From the NCBI RefSeq assembly GCF_030063445.1, contig NZ_JASITD010000004.1, positions 124,001 through 188,000 on the forward strand: a stretch of DNA of 64,000 nucleotides, read 5' to 3'. This document shows, piece after piece, positions 51,101 to 58,611 of the stretch; position 1 is the first letter of the stretch; each line of letters starts with the position of its first letter. Made by a program: the position numbers and the translations under genes. The stretch is from Hymenobacter sp. H14-R3. Lineage in GTDB: Bacteria; Bacteroidota; Bacteroidia; Cytophagales; Hymenobacteraceae. The notes beneath the pieces are model-generated. The model saw nothing but the letters and a program-made list of their open reading frames with translations, searched no databases and was not told the origin of the DNA.

Positions 51101-52677
51101 AGCAGCAGCACTGCATAGCCCGCCAGCGGCCGGCCAATGGTGAGGCGCTGGCCGGGCACGAAGTCGGCGGCGGTGGCCACTACCGTGGCCTCGGTGGGGC
51201 CGTAGGTGTTCACCACCCGGCACTGCCGGCTGGCCCACTTGGCCAGCAGTTCGGGCGGGCACACCTCGCCCCCCAAAATGAGCAGCCGTAGCGTGGGAAT
51301 GGCGGCCGGCAGCAGCGAGAGCAGCGTGGGCACGGTGGAGAAGATAGTGACCTGATTTTCGACTAAAAAGCCGGGCAGCGCGTCGGGCGCTTTCATGGTT
51401 TCTTCGGGCACCGGCACCAGGGTGGCGCCCGCGCCCCAGGCCAGCCACAGCTCTTCGAGCGAGGCGTCGAAGGCCACCGAAAAGCCCTGCACCACGCGGT
51501 CTTGCGGGGTGGGCTGAAACAGCAGTTGCTCGGCCCGCACCAGGTGGCAGATGCTGCGGTGCGGAATGAGCACGCCCTTGGGCAGCCCCGTGGTGCCGGA
51601 GGTATAAATGACGTAGGCGATGGAATCGGGGCCCACCGCCACGGGCTCCATAAACGAGGGCACCGCCGGGGCGGGTACGCGCAGGTCGAGCACCAGGCCG
51701 GGCCAGCCGTCGAAGCCGGCGGGCAGGGGCTGGGTGGTGAGCAGCACCTGCGCCCCACAGTCGCCGAGGATAAACGTGACGCGGTCGGGCGGAAACGATA
51801 AATCGAGCGGCACGTAAGCCGCACCGGCCTTGAGCACGGCCAGCATGCCCACGTACAGCTCCACCGACTTGGCCATGAACAGGCCCACAAAGTCGCCGGC
51901 CCGCACGCCCTGGTGCTGGAGGCGAGCCGCCAGCTGGTCGGCCTCCCCGTTGAGCTGGCGGTAGGTGCGGGTATCGCCCAACCAATTAAGCGCCAGTTGA
52001 TTGGGGTATAGCCGGGCGGTTTCCTCAAACAGCTGGTGCAGCTGCTGCGGGCCGCCCTTGGCCACGGTTTGCGGCACCGTCAAAAACTGGCGCAGCAGGC
52101 CCATTTCCTCCTCGGCCAAAAAGAACACGTAGCCCACGGTGGCCTGCGGGCTCGCCGCTATTTGCTCGAACACGCGCTGCACGTGGGCCGGCAGGTAGGC
52201 CGCGCCCCAGGGCCCCGGCAGCCCGCCGGTGCAGGCAAAGCTGACGGCCACCGGGCCGTCGGCCGCAAAGTCGAGGGTCACGCACCACTCGTGGTCGGGG
52301 CTCTGGGCCTCGGGGGCCGGGAAGGCGATGCGCGCCCGCGTAATAGCCGCCCCCAGCTGCTCGGCCACGCCGGCCAGGCCCATCACGAGCTGGCTGGCGG
52401 CCTCGGCAGCCAGCTCGGCCAAGGTTGCTATATCACTGATATGGAGTAGAATAGCCGCGGGTGGAAAGGCCGCCGTAGCGTTCTCGACCCGCAGCGTGGC
52501 TTGCAGCTGAATGGGGCTGCGCTCGGCCGGCTGGCGGTAGTACACCACCGCGAAGGCGGCCAGGTAGCTGGCAATCAGGGCTTCTTTTTGCCGAAAGGCC
52601 AGGGCAAAGTCGGCGGGCGGGGGCGTAGCGTTGGGTTCCGCAACGGGGGCCAGGGGCAGGTCGGTAATCGAACTCAT
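48160..52677 (-). CDS. Pls/PosA-like membrane non-ribosomal peptide synthetase
   Basis: 1505 residues from the ATG at 52677 (MSSITDLPLAPVAEP). N-terminal 230 residues: degenerate, condensation-like C-terminal part. Adenylation domain about 235-690: YVIYTSGTTGLPKGV, NTYGPTEATV, YRTGDLARFE, GRIDTQVKIRGFRVEL, SGKVDRKALP. Carrier domain with Ser745 in DIGGNSLLAS. Then six or so membrane segments alternating with three left-handed beta-helix-type soluble units (about 960-1060, 1150-1290, 1380-1505), the TIGR02353 terminal domain of poly-epsilon-lysine synthetase. Pocket residues read D-A-E-S-I-G-T-V-V-K by eye, close to lysine codes. Predicted to polymerise a basic amino acid at the membrane; product unproven. 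Confidence 0.92.
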   Translation of the reverse strand: MSSITDLPLAPVAEPNATPPPADFALAFRQKEALIASYLAAFAVVYYRQPAERSPIQLQATLRVENATAAFPPAAILLHISDIATLAELAAEAASQLVMGLAGVAEQLGAAITRARIAFPAPEAQSPDHEWCVTLDFAADGPVAVSFACTGGLPGPWGAAYLPAHVQRVFEQIAASPQATVGYVFFLAEEEMGLLRQFLTVPQTVAKGGPQQLHQLFEETARLYPNQLALNWLGDTRTYRQLNGEADQLAARLQHQGVRAGDFVGLFMAKSVELYVGMLAVLKAGAAYVPLDLSFPPDRVTFILGDCGAQVLLTTQPLPAGFDGWPGLVLDLRVPAPAVPSFMEPVAVGPDSIAYVIYTSGTTGLPKGVLIPHRSICHLVRAEQLLFQPTPQDRVVQGFSVAFDASLEELWLAWGAGATLVPVPEETMKAPDALPGFLVENQVTIFSTVPTLLSLLPAAIPTLRLLILGGEVCPPELLAKWASRQCRVVNTYGPTEATVVATAADFVPGQRLTIGRPLAGYAVLLLDQLGQLVPLGGAGELCIGGAALAAGYLNRPELSAAKFNTVSELPNGFAGRLYRTGDLARFEAEGNVDFLGRIDTQVKIRGFRVELAEIESLLLQWPGIRNAAVALKESADGVKKLIAYLILEPNQLLDEKAVRAFLRERLAPYMLPAALVPLASFPLLTSGKVDRKALPYPVVGAQAPARELTLPRTPLETAIYAVWQKRFDTADLSITDDFFDIGGNSLLASLITSELRQQADFQGLSVKEMYTRRTIEALAAAVAATASAQAAAPAAAPALAMPLARASTATRLATAILQLVSVAVFYAVPVFFLNLSLHFRPVFAEWSWAELIAAGVASVVLYVPLACLLVVAVKWLVIGRFRAGEYPLWGFYYYRFWVVKKLVEAAPVQLLSATPFLAVFYRLLGARIGRNVYLGTTRVLCFDLLTVGSGASLAREAALLGYRIERDRLIIGATTVGRAAYVGLRAIMEGDTSLGDGAELDDLSVLPAGQQVPAGEGWLGSPAQRVRQVVPAGPLRPVAAPGAGYLAAQLAAIALLLLVPTVASLPIIALLYESVAHFGAEASLLTLMPLSALYVLLLIAVLAGTKRLVAGRQAAGTLPLYSLAYVRHWVADAVLAQSLTLLRPLYTTIYTPYWLRLLGAKIGARAEVSTLNHISADHLTVGPGSFLADSVSVGAPRVQHGLVSVLPTVVGPRTFVGNGAVLAGGTVLGTNNLIGALSSAPLDTPPDNTSWVGSPAFLLPNRPASTSFAPELTFAPPARLVWARSSIELVKIVLPFTFTFVTFAVLYHYCHWHLLHYPFWSSVGVGTGAMVGLIFGFSLLTALLKWVLIGRYRPSEQPLWSSWVWRNELVNSLCESYVYPFWEAALLGTPFATWFFQLMGSHFGHSVYMDTTEITEFDLAWVADHAILNNGSTIQTHLFEDRVMKMSNLRIGRYATVGTSSVVLYDSVIGPGATLKSLSLLMKGEQLPANTRWQGIPSAFIAGGQ

Positions 52678-52905
52678 GGGGAGGGCCGGCCGCGCCGGCG
52701 GGCAGCGGGTGAAAGAACAAACGGGAGAGCGCCGTACGAAAAAGGCAGGCTGGGCGGGGTGCACCACCATCACCCACCGCCAAATAGCGCCAGAGAAGGT
52801 GAACCAACCGTGAGGCCCGGCCGGCCGCGGTGCGGCGGCTCCTGGCCACTGCCCAGCTTATACGCTTTTGGGCCCGCCTTTGCCCAGCTGAACCGGCTGG
52901 GCACT

Positions 52906-52944
52906 AAAAAACCGGCGGGCACTTCGCTCAGAAGTGCCCGCCGG
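52906..52944 (-). terminator. Strong hairpin terminator
   Basis: Perfect 14 bp stem CCGGCGGGCACTTC / GAAGTGCCCGCCGG with loop GCTCA; on the minus strand a T-run follows (complement of 52906-52911). It ends transcripts coming from the GH16 side before the synthetase. Confidence 0.85.
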
Positions 52945-53010
52945 CCACCGGTTTAAGTCAAGCCGTTTTTAACGATAAGCAGTTGATATTAAATATTTTA
53001 GCATTTTAGA

Positions 53011-53104
53011 CCGTCACGCTGAGCCCGGCGAAGCATCGCTACCGCTCATCACCTCAATCGTCCAACGATGCGAGCTAGATGCTTCGCCGAGCTCAGCATG
53101 ACCG
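53011..53104. repeat. Imperfect inverted repeat, family 3
   Basis: CCGTCACGCTGAGCCCGGCG and the near-complement CGCCGAGCTCAGCATGACCG, with GAAGCATCGCTA / TAGATGCTTCGC inward. Same family as 35333-35443 (shared GCTGAGC and GAAGCATC). Confidence 0.85.
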
Positions 53105-53159
53105 CCTTCTACATGCTCAATTCCACCAAACTACTTAGCTCAGAAAACGCTCGCGGGCG

Positions 53160-54584
53160 TTACTCCACGCTCAGGGCGCGGGTCAGGGCTACGCCATCTA
53201 CCACGAGGCGGCAGGTGTAGAGGCCGGGGGCCAGGCTGGTGGTGCGCAGGTCGGCGAGGTAGTCGCCGGCGGGCTTGGCCTGGTTGTCGAGCACCGAGGC
53301 CACGCGGCGGCCCATGGCGTCGTACAGGGCCAGGCTTACTACGGCGGGCTTTTGCAGGCTGTAGGGCAGGTGCGTGAGGCCGGGGCTGGGGTTGGGGTAG
53401 GCGGTGGCCAGGGCGGCGGCGCTGGTCTGGCTGGCGCGCGTGGCCGTAATGGTAGTCAGGCCGGGGCCCGTCAGGTCATCAAAGTAATACGTGCTGCTGC
53501 TGGCCGAACCGCCCGCGATGAGCAAGCCAATCTGGTCGATGTTGGTGGCCGTCACCGTGCCGTCGCTGTTGCCAGCATTGAACTTAAACGTCAGCGTTTC
53601 CCACGTATTGGCGGCGGCCGAGGTGGTAGCATCGAAGGTGCCGGCGAAGTTGCCCTGCGGGTACACGTAAGGTGATGCGGTAGCCTTGGCTTTATTCTGG
53701 AGCACCAGCTGCACCGGCGTGTTAGCGGCCGGGCTGCGAAACTTCAGGGTAATGGTCTGCGCCCCGCTGATGTAGCCAGCTACGTCGGCAAACTTACCGG
53801 CCTTGGGCACGATGTTGATGGTAGCATACTGCTGCGAGCCATCGCGGGCATAGCTGGCGCAGGTGGCGCTGGTGTTGCCCGCGCTGCTGCCGGGGTTAGC
53901 GGCCGCCTCATCGAGGGTGCCCTGCGCCGAAGGGTAGCTGAGCAGACGGGTGGTTTCGAAGTTATCGAGCAAAACGGGAGCGGCAACTGTGCTGGTCACC
54001 AGCTCGGGGCCCATCAAATCGTCGAGGTAGTAGGTGGCCGCAGTGGCCATGGCAGGGGCTACCAGCATGGCTAGCTGGTCGATATCAGTGGCGGTGACCG
54101 TCGCGTCGGCCTGGCGCGCGCCAAACGTGAAGGTCAGGGTTTCCCAGATGCCGGCGGCCGCCGTGGTCGTGGCCAAGAAGCTGCCCGCATAGTCGCCCTG
54201 CGGATAGACATAAGGTGCCACGGCAGCCTTGGCTTTGTTTTGGAGCACTAGCTGCACAACCGTGCCCACGCCGGGGCTGCGGAACTTCATGGATATTTTC
54301 TTGGTACCCGCCATGTAAGCACTCACATTGGCCATGCGGCCGCTGATGGGATTGATGTTGACAACCGCATACTGCGAAGCGTCGCGGTCGTATTTGCCGC
54401 AGGTGGCGCTGGTGTTTACGGTGCCGCCTCCTGGGTTGGCAACGGGGGCCAGTGCGCCGCTCACGTTGTTGTAGGCCACAATGCGCGTGTTCTCAAAGTT
54501 GTCGTAGAGTACCTGCGCCGAGGCCGCGCGGCTGCCGAGGGTTACCAGCCCAGCGGCCAGCAAATACGTAGTAAAAGTGTTCAT
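53160..54584 (-). CDS. Type IX secreted protein with duplicated binding-type domain
   Basis: 474 residues. Signal peptide 1-23 (ends SAQ). Two repeats, about 25-205 and 210-385, share VLYDNFENTR/VLLDNFETTR, NTSATCxxYxRDxSQ, ISGRMANVSAYMAG/AGKFADVAGYISG, VQLVLQNKAKA, PYVYPQG and TATxIDQ; they look like carbohydrate-binding jelly rolls. C-terminal type IX secretion sorting domain about 395-474 (AYPNPSPGLTHLPYSL; LYDAMGRRVASV; LAPGLYTCRLVVDG). Secreted and probably attached to the surface. Downstream of the GH16 gene by 77 bp on the same strand, so likely co-transcribed. Confidence 0.85.
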   Translation of the reverse strand: MNTFTTYLLAAGLVTLGSRAASAQVLYDNFENTRIVAYNNVSGALAPVANPGGGTVNTSATCGKYDRDASQYAVVNINPISGRMANVSAYMAGTKKISMKFRSPGVGTVVQLVLQNKAKAAVAPYVYPQGDYAGSFLATTTAAAGIWETLTFTFGARQADATVTATDIDQLAMLVAPAMATAATYYLDDLMGPELVTSTVAAPVLLDNFETTRLLSYPSAQGTLDEAAANPGSSAGNTSATCASYARDGSQQYATINIVPKAGKFADVAGYISGAQTITLKFRSPAANTPVQLVLQNKAKATASPYVYPQGNFAGTFDATTSAAANTWETLTFKFNAGNSDGTVTATNIDQIGLLIAGGSASSSTYYFDDLTGPGLTTITATRASQTSAAALATAYPNPSPGLTHLPYSLQKPAVVSLALYDAMGRRVASVLDNQAKPAGDYLADLRTTSLAPGLYTCRLVVDGVALTRALSVE

Positions 54585-54661
54585 AATCAGCAGGGTGGGA
54601 AAATAAATTGGGTGAAAAAATGGGCGGCTCCACTACGAAGCCGCCCGGCACTGTGCAGCTG

Positions 54662-55537
54662 CTACTGCTTGTACTGAAAAAACTTCACGTAGTCGACCAG
54701 CATGGTTTGCGGGAAGGTGGTGCTGGCGTCGGGGTTGCCGTCGAAGTCGCCGCCCACGGCTACGTTCAGAATCACGTAGAACGGGTTGTTGAACGGATAG
54801 GGCGAGGCGTCGGCCGAGGTAAAGGTGTAGTAGCTAACGCCATCCACAAAAAACTCCATCTTATTCTGGCTCCGAATGCAGGTAAAGAGGTGGAAATCGG
54901 CCGAGAAATCGCCGCTCGGCAGCGAGTAAGCCGTGCCCTTATACTGGTGCGTGGCCACCGAATTGCCATAGTGCATGGTGCTGTTGTTCACCGACGGCGC
55001 GCTGCCGCGCAGCTCCATGATGTCGATTTCGCCGCAGGCCGGCCAGCTCACCTGGCTGTCGTTGGCGCCCAGCATCCAGATGGCGGGCCACACGCCCTTG
55101 CCCTTGGGCAGCTTGGCCCGCACGTCGAGGCGGCCGAAGGTAAACTCCTTCTTGTCCTTCGTAATGATGCGGCCCGAGGTGTAGGTGCGCCCGTTGTAAT
55201 TTTCCTTAATGGCCGTGATGTTGAGGTTGCCCCCGGTCACGGTCACGTTGTTGCGCGAGCTGGTGGTGGCTTGCAGCTCGTTGTTGAACCACACATCCTT
55301 CACCTCAGGTGCCCACTTGTTGGCGTCGAGGCTGCTGGTTTCGAATTCGTCGCTCCAGGCCAGCTCGGTGTAGTCGGCGTAGGCGCGGGCGTCGGCGTTG
55401 GTGGCGGTGCTGCCCGCGGTGCCGGTGGCCGTGATGGTGGGGCCCGGCGGGTTCTGGGTGCAGCCCCCGGCCGACAGCGTGAGCAGCAGGCCGGCCGATA
55501 GCGCCCGCAGCAGCGGCGGATTAACTAGATAAGTCAT
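54662..55537 (-). CDS. GH16 beta-glucanase lipoprotein
   Basis: 291 residues. Lipoprotein signal with Cys26 (LTLSAGGCTQNP). GH16 domain about 50-290: EIDIME motif at 170-175 (nucleophile E170, acid/base E175), preceded by WPAIWMLGANDSQVSWPACG; typical of laminarinase-type beta-1,3(4)-glucanases. Ends YVKFFQYKQ. Acts outside the inner membrane, probably at the outer surface. It fits the SusC/SusD/PKD lipoprotein set upstream as a beta-glucan degradation locus. Confidence 0.93.
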   Translation of the reverse strand: MTYLVNPPLLRALSAGLLLTLSAGGCTQNPPGPTITATGTAGSTATNADARAYADYTELAWSDEFETSSLDANKWAPEVKDVWFNNELQATTSSRNNVTVTGGNLNITAIKENYNGRTYTSGRIITKDKKEFTFGRLDVRAKLPKGKGVWPAIWMLGANDSQVSWPACGEIDIMELRGSAPSVNNSTMHYGNSVATHQYKGTAYSLPSGDFSADFHLFTCIRSQNKMEFFVDGVSYYTFTSADASPYPFNNPFYVILNVAVGGDFDGNPDASTTFPQTMLVDYVKFFQYKQ

Positions 55538-55591
55538 TAGAATCAGAACTAGAAAAGGGTGGGAGATAAAGCGGTTTTACTTAGGGCTTAG

Positions 55592-55652
55592 GCAAAGCCG
55601 TCTGTCCTTGCGAGCGCAGCATGCTACGCTCGCGAGGACGAGCGGCTTTGCG
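55592..55652. repeat. Inverted repeat between GH16 and PKD lipoprotein genes
   Basis: GCAAAGCCGTCTGTCCTTGC and GAGGACGAGCGGCTTTGC around GCGAGCGCAGCATGCTACGCTCGC. Likely hairpin in the transcript; it could separate expression of the GH16 gene from susCD. Confidence 0.8.
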
Positions 55653-55719
55653 CAAGGCCAGTAGCCAGCAATAGCTATCAGCTTACGATTTGATTGATAG
55701 AATGTTATAAGATAATCAG

Positions 55720-56970
55720 CTATTTAGCTACCATCTTAAACTCAAACAGCGGGTCGTCGGTGGGCCCGCCGGCGCGCAGCGTCATGTGCTTGTCATCAAT
55801 CGAGATGATGCGGTAGATGCGGCTGGTGGCCGCGTTGGTGACCCCAATGAAGGAGCCGGGCGCGGCCAGCACAAACTGCGCCACGCCCGCGCCCGAAGCG
55901 GGCCCAAACGTGAAGGTGGTGTTGTTGGCCCGGGCGGCCTGGCAGGTGTAGTCGATGGCCACAAACGTTTGGCCATTGGCATTATAGGTGAAGTTGCCGG
56001 CGGTCGAGAACGTGTATTCGTCGTCGGCTTGGCAGGCGGGCACGCTGCCCGCCGAACCGCTCTTGTTGTAGCTGCTGATGTTGGCCTCGTTGCCCACGAT
56101 AATGGCATCGGCTACCGAGTTGTCAATCAGCCAGGTGCGCGCGCCGCCACCGGTGAGCAGCTGCTTGGCCCGGTCGAGGGCCGAAAGCTGGGGTATGTAG
56201 GTAGTGACGGTTTTGGTGCCGTCGGGGTTGGTGCCTTGCAGGCGCAGGCGGGTGGCGGTGGCCTCCACAAGGTCGTAGGTCTTGTTCACCACCGAGTCGG
56301 GCAGGCCAATGAACGACTTGTTACGTTGCAACACAAGCTGCCCCAGCGTGCCGCTGGGCCTATACACAAAGTCGGAGTTGCCGGTGCGGGCTGTGCCGCA
56401 GGTGCCGTTGGCGAAGGTGCCCGCGCCCGCATCGTAGGCGTAGGAAAAGTTGCTGGTAAACGAAAACACGTCGTCCAGCTGGCAGGCGTTCAGCACGGGC
56501 GAAGTCGAGAGCACCGCCCCGCTGGCCGAGAGCTTCACCACCGCGCCCGGCTGGTCGGAGAGCGTCCAGGAAGTAGCGCCCGAGCCGCCGCAGGCCGTGA
56601 GCACCGCGTAGCCCGCGTTGCCGCAAATGGTGGGAATGGTAACCGGCAGCTGCGGCGACACGCTGGAGCCGCCCCGGCCGGCCGCCGTTAGGCGCACGCG
56701 GTAGGTATCGGGCAGCTTGTAGGTGTGCGTCACGTTCTGGCCCGAGGCCAGCGGCGAGCCATCGCCAAAGTCCCACTGATAAAGAAAGGCGTCGGTGGTG
56801 GTGTTGGTAAAAGTGGCCGTTACCGGGTACTGGCTGGTGTTGAGGGTCACCGTGAAGGCGGGCGTCGGAATAATGCCTTCCAGGCTGGTAGCGCCGGTGT
56901 CTTTGCGGCAGGCCGCCAGGGCCGCCGCCCCGGCCAGCAGCAGGGCCGCGTGGCGAAAATAAGTAGACAT
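55720..56970 (-). CDS. PKD-domain lipoprotein of the glucan locus
   Basis: 416 residues. Lipoprotein signal, Cys21 (ALAACRKD). PKD domain about 40-112 (DAFLYQWDFGDGSPLASGQNVTHTY). The rest is two related units of about 130 residues: CQLDDVFSFTSNFSYAYDAGAGTF / CQADDEYTFSTAGNFTYNANGQTF, and LVLQRNKSFIGL / FVLAAPGSFIGV. Same strand as and 58 bp after the SusD gene. Probably a surface glycan-binding protein in the place of SusE/SusF. Confidence 0.85.
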   Translation of the reverse strand: MSTYFRHAALLLAGAAALAACRKDTGATSLEGIIPTPAFTVTLNTSQYPVTATFTNTTTDAFLYQWDFGDGSPLASGQNVTHTYKLPDTYRVRLTAAGRGGSSVSPQLPVTIPTICGNAGYAVLTACGGSGATSWTLSDQPGAVVKLSASGAVLSTSPVLNACQLDDVFSFTSNFSYAYDAGAGTFANGTCGTARTGNSDFVYRPSGTLGQLVLQRNKSFIGLPDSVVNKTYDLVEATATRLRLQGTNPDGTKTVTTYIPQLSALDRAKQLLTGGGARTWLIDNSVADAIIVGNEANISSYNKSGSAGSVPACQADDEYTFSTAGNFTYNANGQTFVAIDYTCQAARANNTTFTFGPASGAGVAQFVLAAPGSFIGVTNAATSRIYRIISIDDKHMTLRAGGPTDDPLFEFKMVAK

Positions 56971-57028
56971 AAGATTAGTGCTTAGGAAGTTGGCAAGCTC
57001 GCAATGACGGGCCTGCTTAACCAGTAAG

Positions 57029-58504
57029 TTAATAGCCAGGGTTTTGGGTCAGATTGGGGTTGGCGTCGCGCTCCGATTGGGGAATGGGCAGCAGGCTATT
57101 AAACGGCTTCACGCCCTTGGCTACCAGCGCAGGCAACTTGGTGAGGTCGCCGGTGCGCTTGAGGTCAAACCAGCGGTCGTCCTCGAAGGCCAGCTCGTAG
57201 CGGCGCTCTTTCACCACAGCCTGCGTAAAATTGGCCGTATTGGCCGTGAGGTTGGGCAGGCCAGCGCGGGTGCGCACCTTGTTAACGGCGTCGAGGCCCT
57301 CCTGAGTGGGGCCAACGGCCTCAGCCAGAATCAGGTACATCTCCGACAGGCGTAGGACCGGGAAGTTGAGGGGCGAGTCCCAGACGTTGGTGTTGACCTT
57401 GCCCACAAACCACTTTTTGCAGTTGTAGCCATAGGGCGAGGTGGGGTCTATGAAGTCGGGCTGCACCTTGGCGGTGCTGCCGGCGGGGTAGGCATCGCCG
57501 GGCTTCCAGATGGTGACGTCGCGGCGCTTATCGCCAGCCTCGTAGCCATCTACAAATTCCTTCTCCGGCACGTTGAAGCCGTAGCCGCCCTGGGGCACCA
57601 AGCCCTGGCCGCGCGGCGCAAAAAACTCGTTGCCCACAAAGCCCAGGCCGTCGAAAATGTACTCGTTGAAACCGTTCAGGTACTGCACCTCAAATAGTGA
57701 CTCTTGGCCATTTTCATTGGCTACCTTGAAGTTATCGCCGTAGTTGGCCCACAGCGCTTTGCCCGAGCCCGTAATGACGGAGCGGGCCTGGGTGGCGGCC
57801 CCGGCCTTGTTGCCTTGCGTGAGGTATACCTTGGCCAGCAGGCCCGTGGCGGCCCACTTGGTAGCCCGGGTGAGGTCGAGGCCCGAGTAGCTGCCGTCGA
57901 GGGCAATGTTGGCGGCTTGCAGGTCTAGCACAATCTGCTCATACACCTGGGCGGCCGGGGTGCGCGCAATGCGGGCTTCGTCGGGGCTGGCCGCCGGGAT
58001 GAGAATGAGGGGCACATCGCCGTAGGCCCGTACCAGGTCGAAGTAGTACTTGGCCCGTAGAAACTGCGCCTCACCCAGGCTGCGCTTGCGCACGGCCTCG
58101 CTCATGGTAGCAATGCCGGGCACCTTCTGCAGCACCAGGTTGCACGCGCCAATGCCCACGTAGCTGCCGTTCCAGAGGCGCGTGGTCATGGGGTTGCTGG
58201 GCGGAATGTTGAACAAATCGAGCTGAATTTCCTCCACCGCGTCGCCGCCGCCGCCGCCGCCGGCCGTGGAGTTATCCGACATAATCTCGCCGATGCCCCA
58301 GAGCGCGTAGTTGTACTGCCCGCCCCGGCTCAATTGCGAATAACAAGCCGTAACGGCTTGAATAGCATCGGATTCGTTCTGGTAAAAATTCTCGGTCGTA
58401 ATGCTATCGGTGGGCTTCAAGTCAAGAAATTGCTTGCCGCAGCTGCTGAGTAGGGCCAGGCCCAGCAGGGTACCGGTAGTGAGTTTGATGGGAAGGTAGC
58501 GCAT
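57029..58504 (-). CDS. SusD/RagB-family surface glycan-binding lipoprotein
   Basis: 491 residues. Lipoprotein signal with Cys22 (LLSSCGKQFLDLKP). SusD fold: FLDLKPTDSITTENF near the start, AQFLRAKYYFDLVRAYGDVPLIL in the TPR-like core, ATKWAATGLLAKVYLTQGNK, PVLRLSEMYLILAEA and the C-terminal RRYELAFEDDRWFDLKR. A run of six glycines lies near 89-94. Works with the SusC receptor upstream to capture and import oligosaccharides; GH16 nearby suggests beta-1,3-glucan. Confidence 0.95.
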   Translation of the reverse strand: MRYLPIKLTTGTLLGLALLSSCGKQFLDLKPTDSITTENFYQNESDAIQAVTACYSQLSRGGQYNYALWGIGEIMSDNSTAGGGGGGDAVEEIQLDLFNIPPSNPMTTRLWNGSYVGIGACNLVLQKVPGIATMSEAVRKRSLGEAQFLRAKYYFDLVRAYGDVPLILIPAASPDEARIARTPAAQVYEQIVLDLQAANIALDGSYSGLDLTRATKWAATGLLAKVYLTQGNKAGAATQARSVITGSGKALWANYGDNFKVANENGQESLFEVQYLNGFNEYIFDGLGFVGNEFFAPRGQGLVPQGGYGFNVPEKEFVDGYEAGDKRRDVTIWKPGDAYPAGSTAKVQPDFIDPTSPYGYNCKKWFVGKVNTNVWDSPLNFPVLRLSEMYLILAEAVGPTQEGLDAVNKVRTRAGLPNLTANTANFTQAVVKERRYELAFEDDRWFDLKRTGDLTKLPALVAKGVKPFNSLLPIPQSERDANPNLTQNPGY

Positions 58505-58611
58505 GGGTGGATGGGAAGTAGGGGATTAAAAGGTAGCGCGCCGAAGAAGAGCGTTGGGCTTCGATAAGCAAAGCCTGCTGCTCTTCTCCGGGCTTCCAAA
58601 TCCATAATCGT

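Larger units (their letters stand above)
52678..53159. other. 482 bp gap with terminator and repeat
   Basis: Between the type IX secreted protein and the synthetase, both on the minus strand. It contains the hairpin at 52906-52944 and the inverted repeat at 53011-53104. No coding frame stands out. The synthetase promoter should lie in 52678-52905; I did not find a clear TAnnTTTG box. Confidence 0.5.
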
